From assembly GCA_017304475.1 (NCBI GenBank), contig JAFKKV010000010.1, positions 310,001-374,000 on the forward strand: a DNA stretch of 64,000 nt, read 5' to 3'. This document shows, one piece after another, positions 53,165-62,152 of this stretch; position 1 is the first letter of the stretch, and every line of letters starts with the position of its first letter. A program made the position numbers and the translations under genes. This DNA is from Hyphomicrobiales bacterium. Its GTDB lineage: Bacteria; Pseudomonadota; Alphaproteobacteria; Rhizobiales; Phreatobacteraceae. Below the pieces are notes generated by a model. It was not told the origin of the DNA, made no database searches, and saw only the letters and a program-made list of their open reading frames with translations.

Positions 53165-53476
53165 TCAAGCACGGAAAATTGTCGGCAAGCCATTCTCCAT
53201 GCGCATTGTGACGCGTTCGCCGATGACGAGATCGTTCGGCCCGCGGACCAATACCCGCGGCCCCTCGTCGAGCGTCACCAGCGCGATGCCATAGCCGCCC
53301 GGGACGTCGAGATCCGGCGTCGGCGCGCGATGCACCGATGTCGCCGACCAGACCGTGCCGCCGCCTTGAGCCTCGATCGTCTCGATATCGGTCGCGGCGC
53401 AAGCCGGACAGAGGGCCCGCCGGAACTGCCAGACATGGCCGCAGGCACGGCAGGCGAGAAGGGCGATGCCGCTCAT
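53165..53476 (-). CDS. Zn-ribbon/OB-fold acyl-CoA-binding protein (DUF35)
   Basis: 103-aa DUF35 protein: Zn ribbon formed by two CxxC pairs (ACRACGHV and LCPACAA near residues 8-27), then an OB fold (GTVWSATSVHRAP, RVLVRGPNDLVIGERV). DUF35 proteins act as partners of SCP2-type thiolases and related enzymes in CoA-thioester metabolism. ATG at 53476 overlaps the thiolase stop by 4 bp, which supports a thiolase-DUF35 complex. An in-frame start at 53536 lies within the thiolase gene. Confidence 0.88.
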   Translation of the reverse strand: MSGIALLACRACGHVWQFRRALCPACAATDIETIEAQGGGTVWSATSVHRAPTPDLDVPGGYGIALVTLDEGPRVLVRGPNDLVIGERVTMRMENGLPTIFRA

Positions 53477-54609
53477 GCCAGCCGCTCCAGTACGAAGCCG
53501 ACATGGCTCGACAGCGTCCCGCCATCGGCGTGGCAATAGGCAAGCGGTGCGTCCCGAACCTGGCGGTCCCCGGCTTCGCCACGCATCTGAACGACCACCT
53601 CGGTCACATGGGCCATGAAGCCGGCGACGCCGGGATGGCCGAAGGACAGGAGCCCGCCATGGAGGTTGAGCGGCAAGGCGCCGTCGCGACCGAACCGGCC
53701 CTCCCCCGCCGCCCGCCCTGCCCGGCCGGGCGGGGCGAAACCGAGCGCCTCCAGAAAGATCGCCAGTGTCGGGGTGAAGCTGTCATAGATGCCGAGAAGC
53801 CTGACATCGCCAGGCTTGCGGCCGGCAGTCTCGAAGGCCGCCGCTCCGGCGATCCTGGCGCCGAGCCCGAGATCGCCGGGGATTTCCGAGATGTGCTGGT
53901 GGGTATGGGCCTCGCCCCAGCCGGTCAGCTTGATGGCTGCCTTGGCCAGCGGCTCGGCCGAGACGATCACCGCCGCGCCGCCATCGGTGATCGGGCAGCA
54001 GTCGAGCAGCTTCAGCGGCGTCGAGACCGGCTTGGAGGCCATGACACCGGCGACCGTGATGGCCTTGCGCAACTGCGCCAGCGGATGGGCGCCGGCATGG
54101 CGGCGCATCAGCACGGCGAGCTCGGCGAGCTCCTCCTCGGTCGCGCCGGTCTCGTGCAGATAGCGCGCGGCGAGCAAGGCGTAATAGGCGGGTATCGAGG
54201 CGCCGAGCGGCACCTCATGGTCGGGATGGCCGACGGTCGCCAGCGTCTTCACCGCATCGTCGCGGCTCTGGCCGGTCAGGCGGTTTTCGCCGCCCACCAC
54301 CAGCACGTGACGGCAGGCACCGGCCGCGATCAGGTGGCGCGCCAGCACCAGTGCCATGGCGCCGGTCGCCCCGCCGCATTGGGCCTGATGGGCATGGCGC
54401 GGCTTCAATCCCAGCCGCTCGCAGACCACCGTGCCCATCATCAGATGCGGATGGGTGGTGGCATAGCCGGTGATCAGCCCGTCAAGCTCGTCGCGCGCAA
54501 GGCCGCTGTCGGCCAGCGCCGCCAGCACCGCTTGTTCCATCAGGTCGAGTGGCTGCAGGCCCGGATGCTTGCCATAGGCGGTGAGGCCGATACCGGTCAG
54601 ATATGCCAT
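53473..54609 (-). CDS. Thiolase-family / SCP2-type acetyl-CoA acetyltransferase
   Basis: 378-aa thiolase-fold protein of the non-decarboxylating SCP2/lipid-transfer subgroup. Seen: nucleophile region QAQCGGATGAMAL near residue 80, GHPGVAGFMAH near 325 and a C-terminal Cys-His pair in YCHADGGTLSSH. It overlaps the DUF35 gene by 4 bp and the NDP-forming CoA ligase by 13 bp. Such thiolase-DUF35 pairs cleave or form short acyl- or beta-ketoacyl-CoA; substrate unknown. Confidence 0.88.
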   Translation of the reverse strand: MAYLTGIGLTAYGKHPGLQPLDLMEQAVLAALADSGLARDELDGLITGYATTHPHLMMGTVVCERLGLKPRHAHQAQCGGATGAMALVLARHLIAAGACRHVLVVGGENRLTGQSRDDAVKTLATVGHPDHEVPLGASIPAYYALLAARYLHETGATEEELAELAVLMRRHAGAHPLAQLRKAITVAGVMASKPVSTPLKLLDCCPITDGGAAVIVSAEPLAKAAIKLTGWGEAHTHQHISEIPGDLGLGARIAGAAAFETAGRKPGDVRLLGIYDSFTPTLAIFLEALGFAPPGRAGRAAGEGRFGRDGALPLNLHGGLLSFGHPGVAGFMAHVTEVVVQMRGEAGDRQVRDAPLAYCHADGGTLSSHVGFVLERLA

Positions 54610-56705
54610 TGGGGATCATGGTAGGTAATCAGCACGTCCAACATGACGGCGTCGCTGGCGCGCACCAGAAGCGGATGGATCTCAATCGCTTCCATGTGTT
54701 CGGCATTGGCAGCGGCGACCCGGGAGAGCGCAGCGAGCGCCTTGGCCGCGGCCTCCACATCCGCGAACGGCCGATCGAACAGGCGGTCGAGTAGGGGGCG
54801 GCCCCTCAGGCCGTCGATCATGGCGAGCGCCTCGGTCTCATCGATAGGAGCCGCTCGGAACGCGACATCCTGGTGCAACTCGACGAACGGACCGCCAAGC
54901 CCGACGGTGACGACCGGGCCGAACAGCTCGTCCATCTGCGCGGTCATCACCAGCTCGCCGCCCCAGCCCGCCATCGGGGCAACCAGCACGCCTTCGATTT
55001 CGGCCCTGGGCCTGGCGGCCGCGACCGCGGCGACCATGGCGCGAGCGCGCGCCGCTGCGGCTTCGGGCGCGACATGGAGAAGCACACCGCCGACCTCGGA
55101 TTTACGGACGATATCGGGCGAGACGACCTTCAACGCGACCGGAACGCCCAGGCGCGCCGCGACATCCGCGACCTCCTCGGGCGTCCGCACTACCTCTTCC
55201 GGCAAGGCCTTCAGCCCCGCCTGTGCGAGAAAGGCCTTGGCGGTGGCGTCGCTTCTCTCCTCACCGGTCAGTCGTGGCGCGGCCGAGAAGTCGATCGCCG
55301 ACCGCTTCGGCTTCTTCAGCGCATGGCCGATCCAAGCCAGTGCACCGAGTGTGACGACCACCCGGCTCGGATCCGCGTTCACGATGATGCCCTTGGCGCG
55401 ATAGGCGGCCAGCACCTCGTCCGGCGCCGAGACAGCCAGGGCGATGGTCCGGTCTTCGTATCCCTGCATGGCTTCCGCGATGACGGCCTGCAGCCTCTCG
55501 CCCATGACCGGCGAGGCGATCCAGGTCATGAAGAAGCCGGCGACAGCATCGACGTCGCCGTCTTCCAGGATCGCGCGCAACGCGCGCCCGACCAGGCTGA
55601 GATCGTTCATCGCCTGGGCCGTGAAATCGACCGGATTGCTGAAGGAGCCGAGCGGGTTTTCCGCTTTGAGCCGGGCCTGCGTCGCCTCCGGCATGTATGG
55701 CAGCTCGAGGCCGACAGCCTCGGCTGCATCAGCCATCAGCACGCCGGCGCCGCCTGAAATGGTCAGCACGCCGAGCCTGTTGCCGGCCACCGGGCCTCGC
55801 CTTATCAGGGCCTCGACCACGTCGATCAGCTCCTCAGTGGTGCGTGCCCGATAACCGCCCATCTGGCGCACCACCGCATCGAACACCTGATCGTCGCCGG
55901 CCATCGCGCCGGTATGCGACCTCGCCGCATCGGCTCCAGTTTCCGAGCGGCCGACCTTGAGCAGCACCACCGGCTTGCCGGCCGCGCGCGCCATCTCAAG
56001 CGCGTCGAGAAAGGCAGGACCGTCCCTGACGCCCTCCAGAAAGGCTGCGATCACCTTGACGCCATCGTCATCAGCCATGTGGGCGATGGCGTCGGCGACC
56101 GTGATATCGGCCTCATTGCCCGTGGCGAGCCAACGTGCGGCGTCGAGCCCGCGTTTGCGCAGCAGCACATGGATATAGCTCGCATAGGCGCCGGACTGGC
56201 CGATGATGCCGATCGGCGCATCCGGCGCCCGCTCGCCCTCAAGGAAGGAGCCGAAGTTCGCAGCATGACCGGACGCGGCGTTGTAGACGCCGAGGCAATT
56301 GGGCCCGAGCAGGCGCATGCCCTTGGCGCGCGCGCTCGCCACCAGCTCCTGTTGGCGCAGGACACCTTCCGGACCGGCTTCCGCATAGTTGGCGGTGAAG
56401 ATCACCGCACCGCGCGCGCCTTTGGCGGCTGCCTGTTCCAGCGCCGGCAAGGCGAGTTCCGGCGGCACTGCCACCACCACGCAGTCGAGGCCGTCAGGTA
56501 TGTCGGCCAATGACGGATAGGCCTTCAGCCCCTGGATCTCCGCCCGGTTCGGATTGATCGGGTAGAGCGCCCCAGCGAAGCCCGCCTGCTTGTAATAGCG
56601 GATCGGCCGGCCGCCGATGCGGGCAGGATCGGCCGAGGCGCCGACGATCGCCACCGAGCGCGGCGACAGGACGGCATCGATGCCCTCGACGCGTGGACCG
56701 CTCAT
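54597..56705 (-). CDS. Acyl-CoA synthetase, NDP-forming (acetate-CoA ligase family, alpha-beta fusion)
   Basis: 702-aa CoA ligase (ADP/GDP-forming). Alpha part about residues 1-470: CoA-binding SVAIVGASADPARIGGRP near 20, succinyl-CoA-ligase-like domains with GIIGQSGAY and the phospho-His candidate in RSHTGAMAG. Beta part from about 480: ATP-grasp (PVALKVVSPDIVRKSEVGGV, VTVGLGGPFVEL). ATG at 56705 overlaps the dehydrogenase stop by 4 bp. It activates a carboxylic acid to its CoA ester, or works in reverse to make ATP; the acid is unknown. Confidence 0.9.
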   Translation of the reverse strand: MSGPRVEGIDAVLSPRSVAIVGASADPARIGGRPIRYYKQAGFAGALYPINPNRAEIQGLKAYPSLADIPDGLDCVVVAVPPELALPALEQAAAKGARGAVIFTANYAEAGPEGVLRQQELVASARAKGMRLLGPNCLGVYNAASGHAANFGSFLEGERAPDAPIGIIGQSGAYASYIHVLLRKRGLDAARWLATGNEADITVADAIAHMADDDGVKVIAAFLEGVRDGPAFLDALEMARAAGKPVVLLKVGRSETGADAARSHTGAMAGDDQVFDAVVRQMGGYRARTTEELIDVVEALIRRGPVAGNRLGVLTISGGAGVLMADAAEAVGLELPYMPEATQARLKAENPLGSFSNPVDFTAQAMNDLSLVGRALRAILEDGDVDAVAGFFMTWIASPVMGERLQAVIAEAMQGYEDRTIALAVSAPDEVLAAYRAKGIIVNADPSRVVVTLGALAWIGHALKKPKRSAIDFSAAPRLTGEERSDATAKAFLAQAGLKALPEEVVRTPEEVADVAARLGVPVALKVVSPDIVRKSEVGGVLLHVAPEAAAARARAMVAAVAAARPRAEIEGVLVAPMAGWGGELVMTAQMDELFGPVVTVGLGGPFVELHQDVAFRAAPIDETEALAMIDGLRGRPLLDRLFDRPFADVEAAAKALAALSRVAAANAEHMEAIEIHPLLVRASDAVMLDVLITYHDPQWHI

Positions 56706-57793
56706 GCGGCCGGTTCCGCCTCGAGCACGATGCGCCCGCCGGCCCGTCCGGCGGCGAGATCCGCGAGCGCCCCGTTCACCTCGGCCATCGGCCGGCGTTC
56801 GATCGACACCGGCGGCAGGCCGACGCGGCGCGCCAGCGCGACGAACTCCTTGAGATCCCTCAGCGAGCCGACATAGGAGCCGCGAATGGTCACCGCGCGC
56901 ATCGGCAGATAGGGCAGCGGATATCGCAGCTCGCCGCCATAAAGCCCGACGATCACATAGGTGCCGCCCTTCCTCACGCAATTGATGCCGAGCGTGCTGG
57001 TCTGCTCGCTGCCGACGAAATCGAGCGCCGAGGCGAGCCCTCCCTGGCCGAAGGCCGAGAGTTGCTTGGCCGCGTCGGGCGCGAAGGGATCGAGCGTCGC
57101 GGCGACGCCGATCTTCTCCGCCGCCGCACGCTTCTCGGGCGACGGATCGACCGCGATGACCGGCCCGAGATCGAGTGCCTTCAGAAGCTGCAGCGCCATC
57201 TGTCCGAGCCCGCCGCAGCCGAACACCGCGATCCTCTCGCCGGCGCGATGCGGCTGGATCTTCTTGATCGCGCTGTGCACCGTGACGCCGGAGCAGGCAT
57301 AGGTGGCGGCGACTGCCGGGTCGATGCCGTCGACATCAACAAGGAATTCGGCATCCGGCACCAACACATGCTGGGCAAAGCCGCCGCGCGCCTGGACGCC
57401 GTGAAAGCGCGGAGCGGCGCATAGGTTCTCCTCGCCCGTCCGGCAAAGCGCGCATTTGCCGCAACCGATCCAGGGATGCACCAGCCGGCGCATGCCCGGT
57501 TTCACCTCTGTGACTTCGGGCCCGACCGCCTCAACCGTGCCGAGGATCTCGTGACCGAGGGTGAGCGGCGGCGCGATGCCGCGCTGGGTCAGGTCGAGCG
57601 TCCGACCGGCGCCCAGATTGTAGGTGCCTTCGCGAATATGCAGGTCGGAATGGCAGACGCCGCAATGGCTGACGCGGATCAGCACCTCGCGGCCTTTCGG
57701 CACGGGCAGCGGCTCGGTCTCGGCGACCAGCGCCTCGCAGATGGCGTTCAGGCGCCAGGACCGGGTGGATTGGGATGAAGCAAATGACGACAC
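56702..57793 (-). CDS. Zinc-dependent alcohol dehydrogenase
   Basis: 363-aa class MDR zinc alcohol dehydrogenase. Catalytic zinc ligands Cys44 (HCGVCHSD) and His81-Glu82 (LGHE), with Cys166 as third ligand candidate (TYACSGVTV); structural zinc Cys111, Cys114, Cys117, Cys125 (GCGKCALC). NAD-binding loop VFGCGGLGQMALQLL near 187. First gene of a four-gene operon with CoA ligase, thiolase and DUF35, so it probably oxidises an alcohol to the aldehyde or acid that is then activated. No aldehyde dehydrogenase is present in the operon. Confidence 0.92.
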   Translation of the reverse strand: MSSFASSQSTRSWRLNAICEALVAETEPLPVPKGREVLIRVSHCGVCHSDLHIREGTYNLGAGRTLDLTQRGIAPPLTLGHEILGTVEAVGPEVTEVKPGMRRLVHPWIGCGKCALCRTGEENLCAAPRFHGVQARGGFAQHVLVPDAEFLVDVDGIDPAVAATYACSGVTVHSAIKKIQPHRAGERIAVFGCGGLGQMALQLLKALDLGPVIAVDPSPEKRAAAEKIGVAATLDPFAPDAAKQLSAFGQGGLASALDFVGSEQTSTLGINCVRKGGTYVIVGLYGGELRYPLPYLPMRAVTIRGSYVGSLRDLKEFVALARRVGLPPVSIERRPMAEVNGALADLAAGRAGGRIVLEAEPAA

Positions 57794-57971
57794 GGCGTTT
57801 CCCCTGATGCTGAGCTGACAGCGCTGCCCCGGTTGCTCCGGATGTTGGGGTGGACGCTAGCACGCGGACGAATGCTGTAAACGCGCCAAGCGGCGGATGC
57901 CCTGCCCGCTCCCGGCGGGGCTCGGGCGGCCTGGAATGTCCAGGTCATCCCGAACCGGCGCGCGACAACCT

Positions 57972-59297
57972 TCAGCCCGCACCGAACTGATCGACCAGCG
58001 CCGACCACAATTGCCAGACCTCGCCATGCGGGTCGTCGAGGGCGGTCTGGACCAGGACGAGCTTTGACAGCGGATCGATGCAGATGCGCTGACCATAGGA
58101 GCCGACGAAAGCGAACTGGCGCCGGCTGCCGGGAAGCAGCCACAAAAGATAGCCATAGCCGAATGTCGGCATGGCTCGGCCCGGTGCCAGATAGGCGTCC
58201 GACGGCCGCACCGTCGTCGCATCGATCATCCATTGCTGCGGAATGATCTGCCTGCCGTTCCAGGCCCCGTCATGGGCGAGCAGACGCCCGAGCCGCGCAT
58301 AATCGCGCAGCACCGCGCTGAAGCCGAAATGGGCCAGTTCGAAACCTTCCGCGTCCAGCAGCCACGTCGCATCGGCCTCGGCGCCGATCGGCCCCCAGAC
58401 CCTGTCCTGCAAATAGCCGGAGGCCGGCCTGTTGGTCGCGTGGCGCAGGACCATGCCGAGCACATCGGCTTCGATACTGGCATAGGAGAACCGCGTCCCC
58501 GATGGCGCGATCCTCTGATTGAATTGCGCGAGGCTGTTGACCGTGCCCTTGCCGAAGATCCAGCCCCCGGTGACCATGTCGCGCCAAAGCCGCTGCAGGT
58601 CGCGGCCACCATCCCGTTCCTCGCCGAAATCGACGCCGGACGACATATGCAGCAGGTCGCGGATCGGCGTCTTGCCGTATTCCGTGCCCTTGAAACCCGG
58701 CACATAGGTCTCGGCCGTGTCATCGACCGACCTGATCGCACCATCCGAAATCGCGATGCCGATCAATATCCCCGTGATCGACTTGACCATCGACTGGGAC
58801 ACCAGCCGGTCGCGGTCGGTTCGATCATATTGATATTGCTCGAAGAGGATCTGGTCGTCCTTGGCGACCAGCAGCCCCGTCACGGGATTGCGCGACAGAT
58901 AGTCGGAGAGCGACGAGGCGCGCCCTCGGAAGCGATAGCGGATCTCGCGCGCCGAACGGTCGAACGCCCATGGCGCCACGGCCTGGTCGACCTTTCGCGT
59001 CGGATAGATCTCGTCGAGATGACTGAATGCACCGACCCGAAATTTCGGGTCCCATGGATTGCCCTTCTGCCGCTCGCCGGGAGAACGGGGGACCGGGTAG
59101 CCGTCATCGGCTCCGTAGCGTTCCGCCTCGGGGCCCCCGCGCGAAAAGATCGGACCCGCGGCCATTTCAGATATCGTGGTGTTCGCGGCCGGTTGCGCGG
59201 CCGCGACGCCGCGCGTGGCATCGCCGCAAACCGCCGCCGCGGCGAAATGTGCGAGCACACCGCGGCGCGACAGCGGATATTGCGGCTTGTGCGGCAT
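57972..59297 (-). CDS. Serine hydrolase, class C beta-lactamase family
   Basis: 441-aa exported hydrolase with Tat-like signal (SRRGVLAHFAAAAVCGD). Penicillin-binding/beta-lactamase fold motifs: SMVK (Ser169, Lys172) and YAS (Tyr270). The third KTG-like element is not obvious, so esterase or peptidase activity is as likely as beta-lactamase activity. The N-terminal 130 residues carry an extra segment of unknown role. Upstream gap to the enoyl-CoA hydratase gene is 165 bp; 178 bp separate it from the dehydrogenase start. Confidence 0.85.
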   Translation of the reverse strand: MPHKPQYPLSRRGVLAHFAAAAVCGDATRGVAAAQPAANTTISEMAAGPIFSRGGPEAERYGADDGYPVPRSPGERQKGNPWDPKFRVGAFSHLDEIYPTRKVDQAVAPWAFDRSAREIRYRFRGRASSLSDYLSRNPVTGLLVAKDDQILFEQYQYDRTDRDRLVSQSMVKSITGILIGIAISDGAIRSVDDTAETYVPGFKGTEYGKTPIRDLLHMSSGVDFGEERDGGRDLQRLWRDMVTGGWIFGKGTVNSLAQFNQRIAPSGTRFSYASIEADVLGMVLRHATNRPASGYLQDRVWGPIGAEADATWLLDAEGFELAHFGFSAVLRDYARLGRLLAHDGAWNGRQIIPQQWMIDATTVRPSDAYLAPGRAMPTFGYGYLLWLLPGSRRQFAFVGSYGQRICIDPLSKLVLVQTALDDPHGEVWQLWSALVDQFGAG

Positions 59298-59462
59298 CCG
59301 ATCACCCAGCCCTCAGAATGGCCGGATCAAGCCGCCATCGCGAGACCGATGCAAGCGGGAAGGCCCCATTGGCCTTTTCCCGGATCTCCGGACCGATCCG
59401 TTGCCGCGTCACCGAGAACAAGGCCGCGTCCTCGGCAGGGAACCTGGCCGCTGTACCAGGGC

Positions 59463-60239
59463 CTAACCGTTCTTGAACTCCGGCTTGCGCTTGGCGAGGA
59501 ACGCCGCGATACCCTCGCGAAAATCGTCGGTCGCGAACAGCAGGCCCTGCGCCTGGGCCTCCATCTCCAACGCGGTGTCGAGATCGGTGACCGGCGCCGC
59601 CAGCACGCGTTTGGTCGAGGCGATGGCGGTGGGCGCCAGCGTGGCGATCCCGGCCGCCAGGGCCTGTGCGCGTTCGAGCGTCGCGCCATTGGCCACGACC
59701 TCGTCGGCAAGGCCCAGGCGAAGCGCCTCGCCCGCGCCGAAGCTTGCCGCCGTCAGCATGATGCGCCGGGCCGCGCCGCCGCCGATCCGCCGGGGCAGCG
59801 TATAGGCGAGCCCCATATCGGGCATCAGCCCGATCTTCGGGAACGAGGCCGCGAATTGCGCGCCCTCGGCCGCCACGACGAGGTCGCAGGCCGCCGCCAG
59901 GGCCAGGCCGCCGCCCGCCGCATTGCCCTCCACCGCCGCGATGACCGGTTGCGGCCCCTTGACGATCAGCCGGATGCAATCCTGGACGATGGTCAGGCGC
60001 TGGCGCAGACTCCAGGGCGTCGTCTCCGCCATGGTCGAGATGTCGCCACCCGCCGAGAAATGGCCGCCGGCGCCGGTCAGGACGATGGCGCGGACGGCAG
60101 GATCGGACTGGGCGGCGACGAGCCCGGCCTTCAAGGCCGTGCGCACCGGCACCGACAGCGCGTTGCGCCTTGCACCATGGTCGATCGTCAGGGTCGCGAC
60201 GGCGCCCGAGATGGATAGCGTGGCGGTACCTTCGCCCAT
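59463..60239 (-). CDS. Enoyl-CoA hydratase/isomerase (PaaG-like)
   Basis: 258-aa crotonase-fold protein. Oxyanion-hole region AGGHFSAGGDISTM near residue 55 and VEGNAAGGGLALAAACD near 103 are seen. The segment LMPDMGLAYTLPRRIGG near 132 has Asp where hydratases have Glu, as in PaaG-type isomerases, so an isomerase is more likely than a hydratase. The gene stands alone among the 57972-61202 minus-strand genes. Confidence 0.9.
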   Translation of the reverse strand: MGEGTATLSISGAVATLTIDHGARRNALSVPVRTALKAGLVAAQSDPAVRAIVLTGAGGHFSAGGDISTMAETTPWSLRQRLTIVQDCIRLIVKGPQPVIAAVEGNAAGGGLALAAACDLVVAAEGAQFAASFPKIGLMPDMGLAYTLPRRIGGGAARRIMLTAASFGAGEALRLGLADEVVANGATLERAQALAAGIATLAPTAIASTKRVLAAPVTDLDTALEMEAQAQGLLFATDDFREGIAAFLAKRKPEFKNG

Positions 60240-60302
60240 GGTCGGACCTCGATCGGTGCTCTTGAAAACGGCCGCAGAGGGAAGCCGCGCGGGCGGAGCG
60301 CG

Positions 60303-61202
60303 TCAAGCCCTCGTCCCCGCCTGAGCCGCCAGGTGCTCGACCAGTTCACGGGCATGCAGCGGCAATTGGTCCAGCCCGCGCATGCACAGGGACAGATGCC
60401 GCGTCGCCCAGCCGTCGGTCAGCCGGATCGACCGGATCGCCATGGAGCGCTGGCATTTGCGGGCCGCGGTCTCCGGCACGATGCCGAGGCCGACACCGTG
60501 CTCGACCATGCGGCAAACGCCCTCGAAGGTGCGCATGCGGATCCGGAACGACAGGGGATGGCCGGCCCGGACCGCGTGTTCGCCGAGATAGTCCTGCAGC
60601 GCGCTGCCGGCGTTCAGGCCGACGAAGTCCTGGCCGACGAGATCCTGGAAGGCGATGCGCCGCCCTTGCGCAAGCAGGCTGTCGCGCGGCGCCACCAGGA
60701 CCAGCCGGTCGACGGCAAAAGGCAACAGCTGCAGGGCGCCGGGGTCGACGGCATCGGAGATGATGCCGATCTCGGCGAAGCCGCCGGCAACCGCCTTGAC
60801 GATATCGGTGCTCAGCCGCTCCTTCAGGTCGATATCGACATTGGCATGGCGTGCCAGAAAGGGCGCCAGCGCCTGGGGCAGGAACTCGGTCATGGCGGCG
60901 GTATTGGCGAGCAGGCGGATATGCGCCTTCAGGCCTTTCGAATATTCGCCGAGCTCGCCGCGCAGCCGCTCCATCTGGCGCAGCACGATACGGGCATGAT
61001 GCATCAGCGCATCGCCGGCCGGTGTCGGCCTGACACCCCTGCGGCCGCGTTCCAGCAAAGGCAGGCCGATCGCCTCCTCCATGCCGCGCAGCCGCGCGCT
61101 CGCCGAGGGCAGCGCCATGTTCGCCTGGGCCGCCCCTTGCGTGATGCTGCCGGCTTCGACGACCAGGAAGAACAGCCGGAGGTCGATCAGGTCGAAACGC
61201 AT
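60303..61202 (-). CDS. LysR-family transcriptional regulator
   Basis: 299 aa. N-terminal helix-turn-helix (FFLVVEAGSITQGAAQANMA), dimerisation helix, then effector domain (GLKAHIRLLANTAAMTEFLP near residue 88). ATG at 61202 (MRFDLIDLR) is preferred; a GTG at 61211 is an alternative. It diverges from the TSUP gene at 61301, with phnX beyond. The shared 98-bp region carries overlapping dyads, and autoregulation plus control of TSUP and perhaps phnX is likely. Confidence 0.9.
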   Translation of the reverse strand: MRFDLIDLRLFFLVVEAGSITQGAAQANMALPSASARLRGMEEAIGLPLLERGRRGVRPTPAGDALMHHARIVLRQMERLRGELGEYSKGLKAHIRLLANTAAMTEFLPQALAPFLARHANVDIDLKERLSTDIVKAVAGGFAEIGIISDAVDPGALQLLPFAVDRLVLVAPRDSLLAQGRRIAFQDLVGQDFVGLNAGSALQDYLGEHAVRAGHPLSFRIRMRTFEGVCRMVEHGVGLGIVPETAARKCQRSMAIRSIRLTDGWATRHLSLCMRGLDQLPLHARELVEHLAAQAGTRA

Positions 61203-61250
61203 GGCGACCACGCTAGCACCAGATCAGCCTTCGTCCCAGCCTAAGGCTGA

Positions 61251-61274
61251 ATGCGCGACTTCCGCATTGTGCGG
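61251..61274. promoter_or_regulatory. Overlapping dyads in the LysR/TSUP divergent region
   Basis: ATGCG-N7-CGCAT (61251-61267) and CCGCA-TTG-TGCGG (61262-61274) are both perfect inverted repeats. They lie 27-50 bp before the TSUP start and 49-72 bp before the LysR start. LysR regulators bind such dyads; binding is inferred. Confidence 0.4.
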
Positions 61275-61300
61275 GTGATCCGTTTCGGTCCAATGGCGCC

Positions 61301-62050
61301 ATGACCGACTTTTCCGCAGCTCATCTCACCACCATCGCCCTGACCTTCTTCGTCGCCGGCATCGTCAAGGGCGTCACCGGCATGGGCCTGCCGACCGTCG
61401 CCATGGGGCTGCTCGCCACCGTCATGCCGCCGGTGGGCGCCGCCTCGCTGCTGATCGTGCCCTCCTTCGTCACCAATGTCTGGCAATTGCTGGCCGGGCC
61501 GAGCTTCATGGCGCTGGCCGCCCGGCTCTGGCTGATGATGCTGGGCATCATGGCGGGCACGATCGCCGGATCCTGGCTCATCACCAATGACAGCGGCGGC
61601 TGGACGACGATGGCGCTCGGCATCGCCCTCGTCGCCTATGCGACGATCAGCCTGACCGCCTGGCAACTTTCGATTCCGGCACGGCTGGAGCCGCGCCTTT
61701 CGCCCTTCATCGGCCTGGCGACCGGCGTGATAACGGGCGGCACAGGCGTCTTCGTCATCCCCGCCGTGCCCTATCTCCAGGCGCTCGGCCTCGGCAAGGA
61801 CGACCTGATCCAGGCGCTCGGCTTGTCCTTCACGGTGTCGACCATTGCGCTGGCGATCGGCCTGGCCGGCGGCGGGGCCTTCCAGTTCGGCAGCATCGGC
61901 GCCTCGGTGCTGGCGGTCGCCCCCGCGCTTGCCGGCATGGCGCTCGGCCAGGCGATCCGCCGGCGCGTCAGCCCGGTCACCTTCCGCCGCTGGTTCATGA
62001 TCTGCCTTCTGCTGCTCGGCCTTCAACTCGTGCTGCGGCCCTTTCTCTGA
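61301..62050 (+). CDS. TSUP (TauE/SafE) family transporter
   Basis: 249-aa membrane protein, about seven or eight helices, shorter than the TSUP at 22828. Gly-rich signatures: GIVKGVTGMGLPTVAMGLL near residue 20 and LATGVITGGTGVFVIP near 145. Divergent from a LysR gene and followed, 102 bp on, by phnX. In several bacteria such transporters export sulfite or sulfonates, or move phosphonate-pathway anions. Substrate not visible. Confidence 0.88.
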   Translation: MTDFSAAHLTTIALTFFVAGIVKGVTGMGLPTVAMGLLATVMPPVGAASLLIVPSFVTNVWQLLAGPSFMALAARLWLMMLGIMAGTIAGSWLITNDSGGWTTMALGIALVAYATISLTAWQLSIPARLEPRLSPFIGLATGVITGGTGVFVIPAVPYLQALGLGKDDLIQALGLSFTVSTIALAIGLAGGGAFQFGSIGASVLAVAPALAGMALGQAIRRRVSPVTFRRWFMICLLLLGLQLVLRPFL

Positions 62051-62099
62051 TCCGCCGCGCCCTTCTCCGCCCGAGCCTCGGTCGCCGCCCCGACTGGAC

Positions 62100-62117
62100 A
62101 GCCGGTCAGGACCGGCT
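62100..62117. promoter_or_regulatory. Perfect 18-bp dyad upstream of phnX
   Basis: AGCCGGTC-AG-GACCGGCT, located 50 bp after the TSUP stop and 35 bp before the phnX ATG. It could be an operator of phnX or a terminator of TSUP. Confidence 0.35.
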
Positions 62118-62152
62118 AGGCTCGCCGCCGTCCCCAGGGAAGGGTTGGCGGA

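Noticed and set aside
57873-57888. Sigma-54-like TGGCGCG-TTTA-CAGCA upstream of the zinc alcohol dehydrogenase operon
   Set aside because: GG-N10-GC spacing is kept but only 9 of 12 positions match and the -12 element is poor; likely chance in GC-rich DNA.
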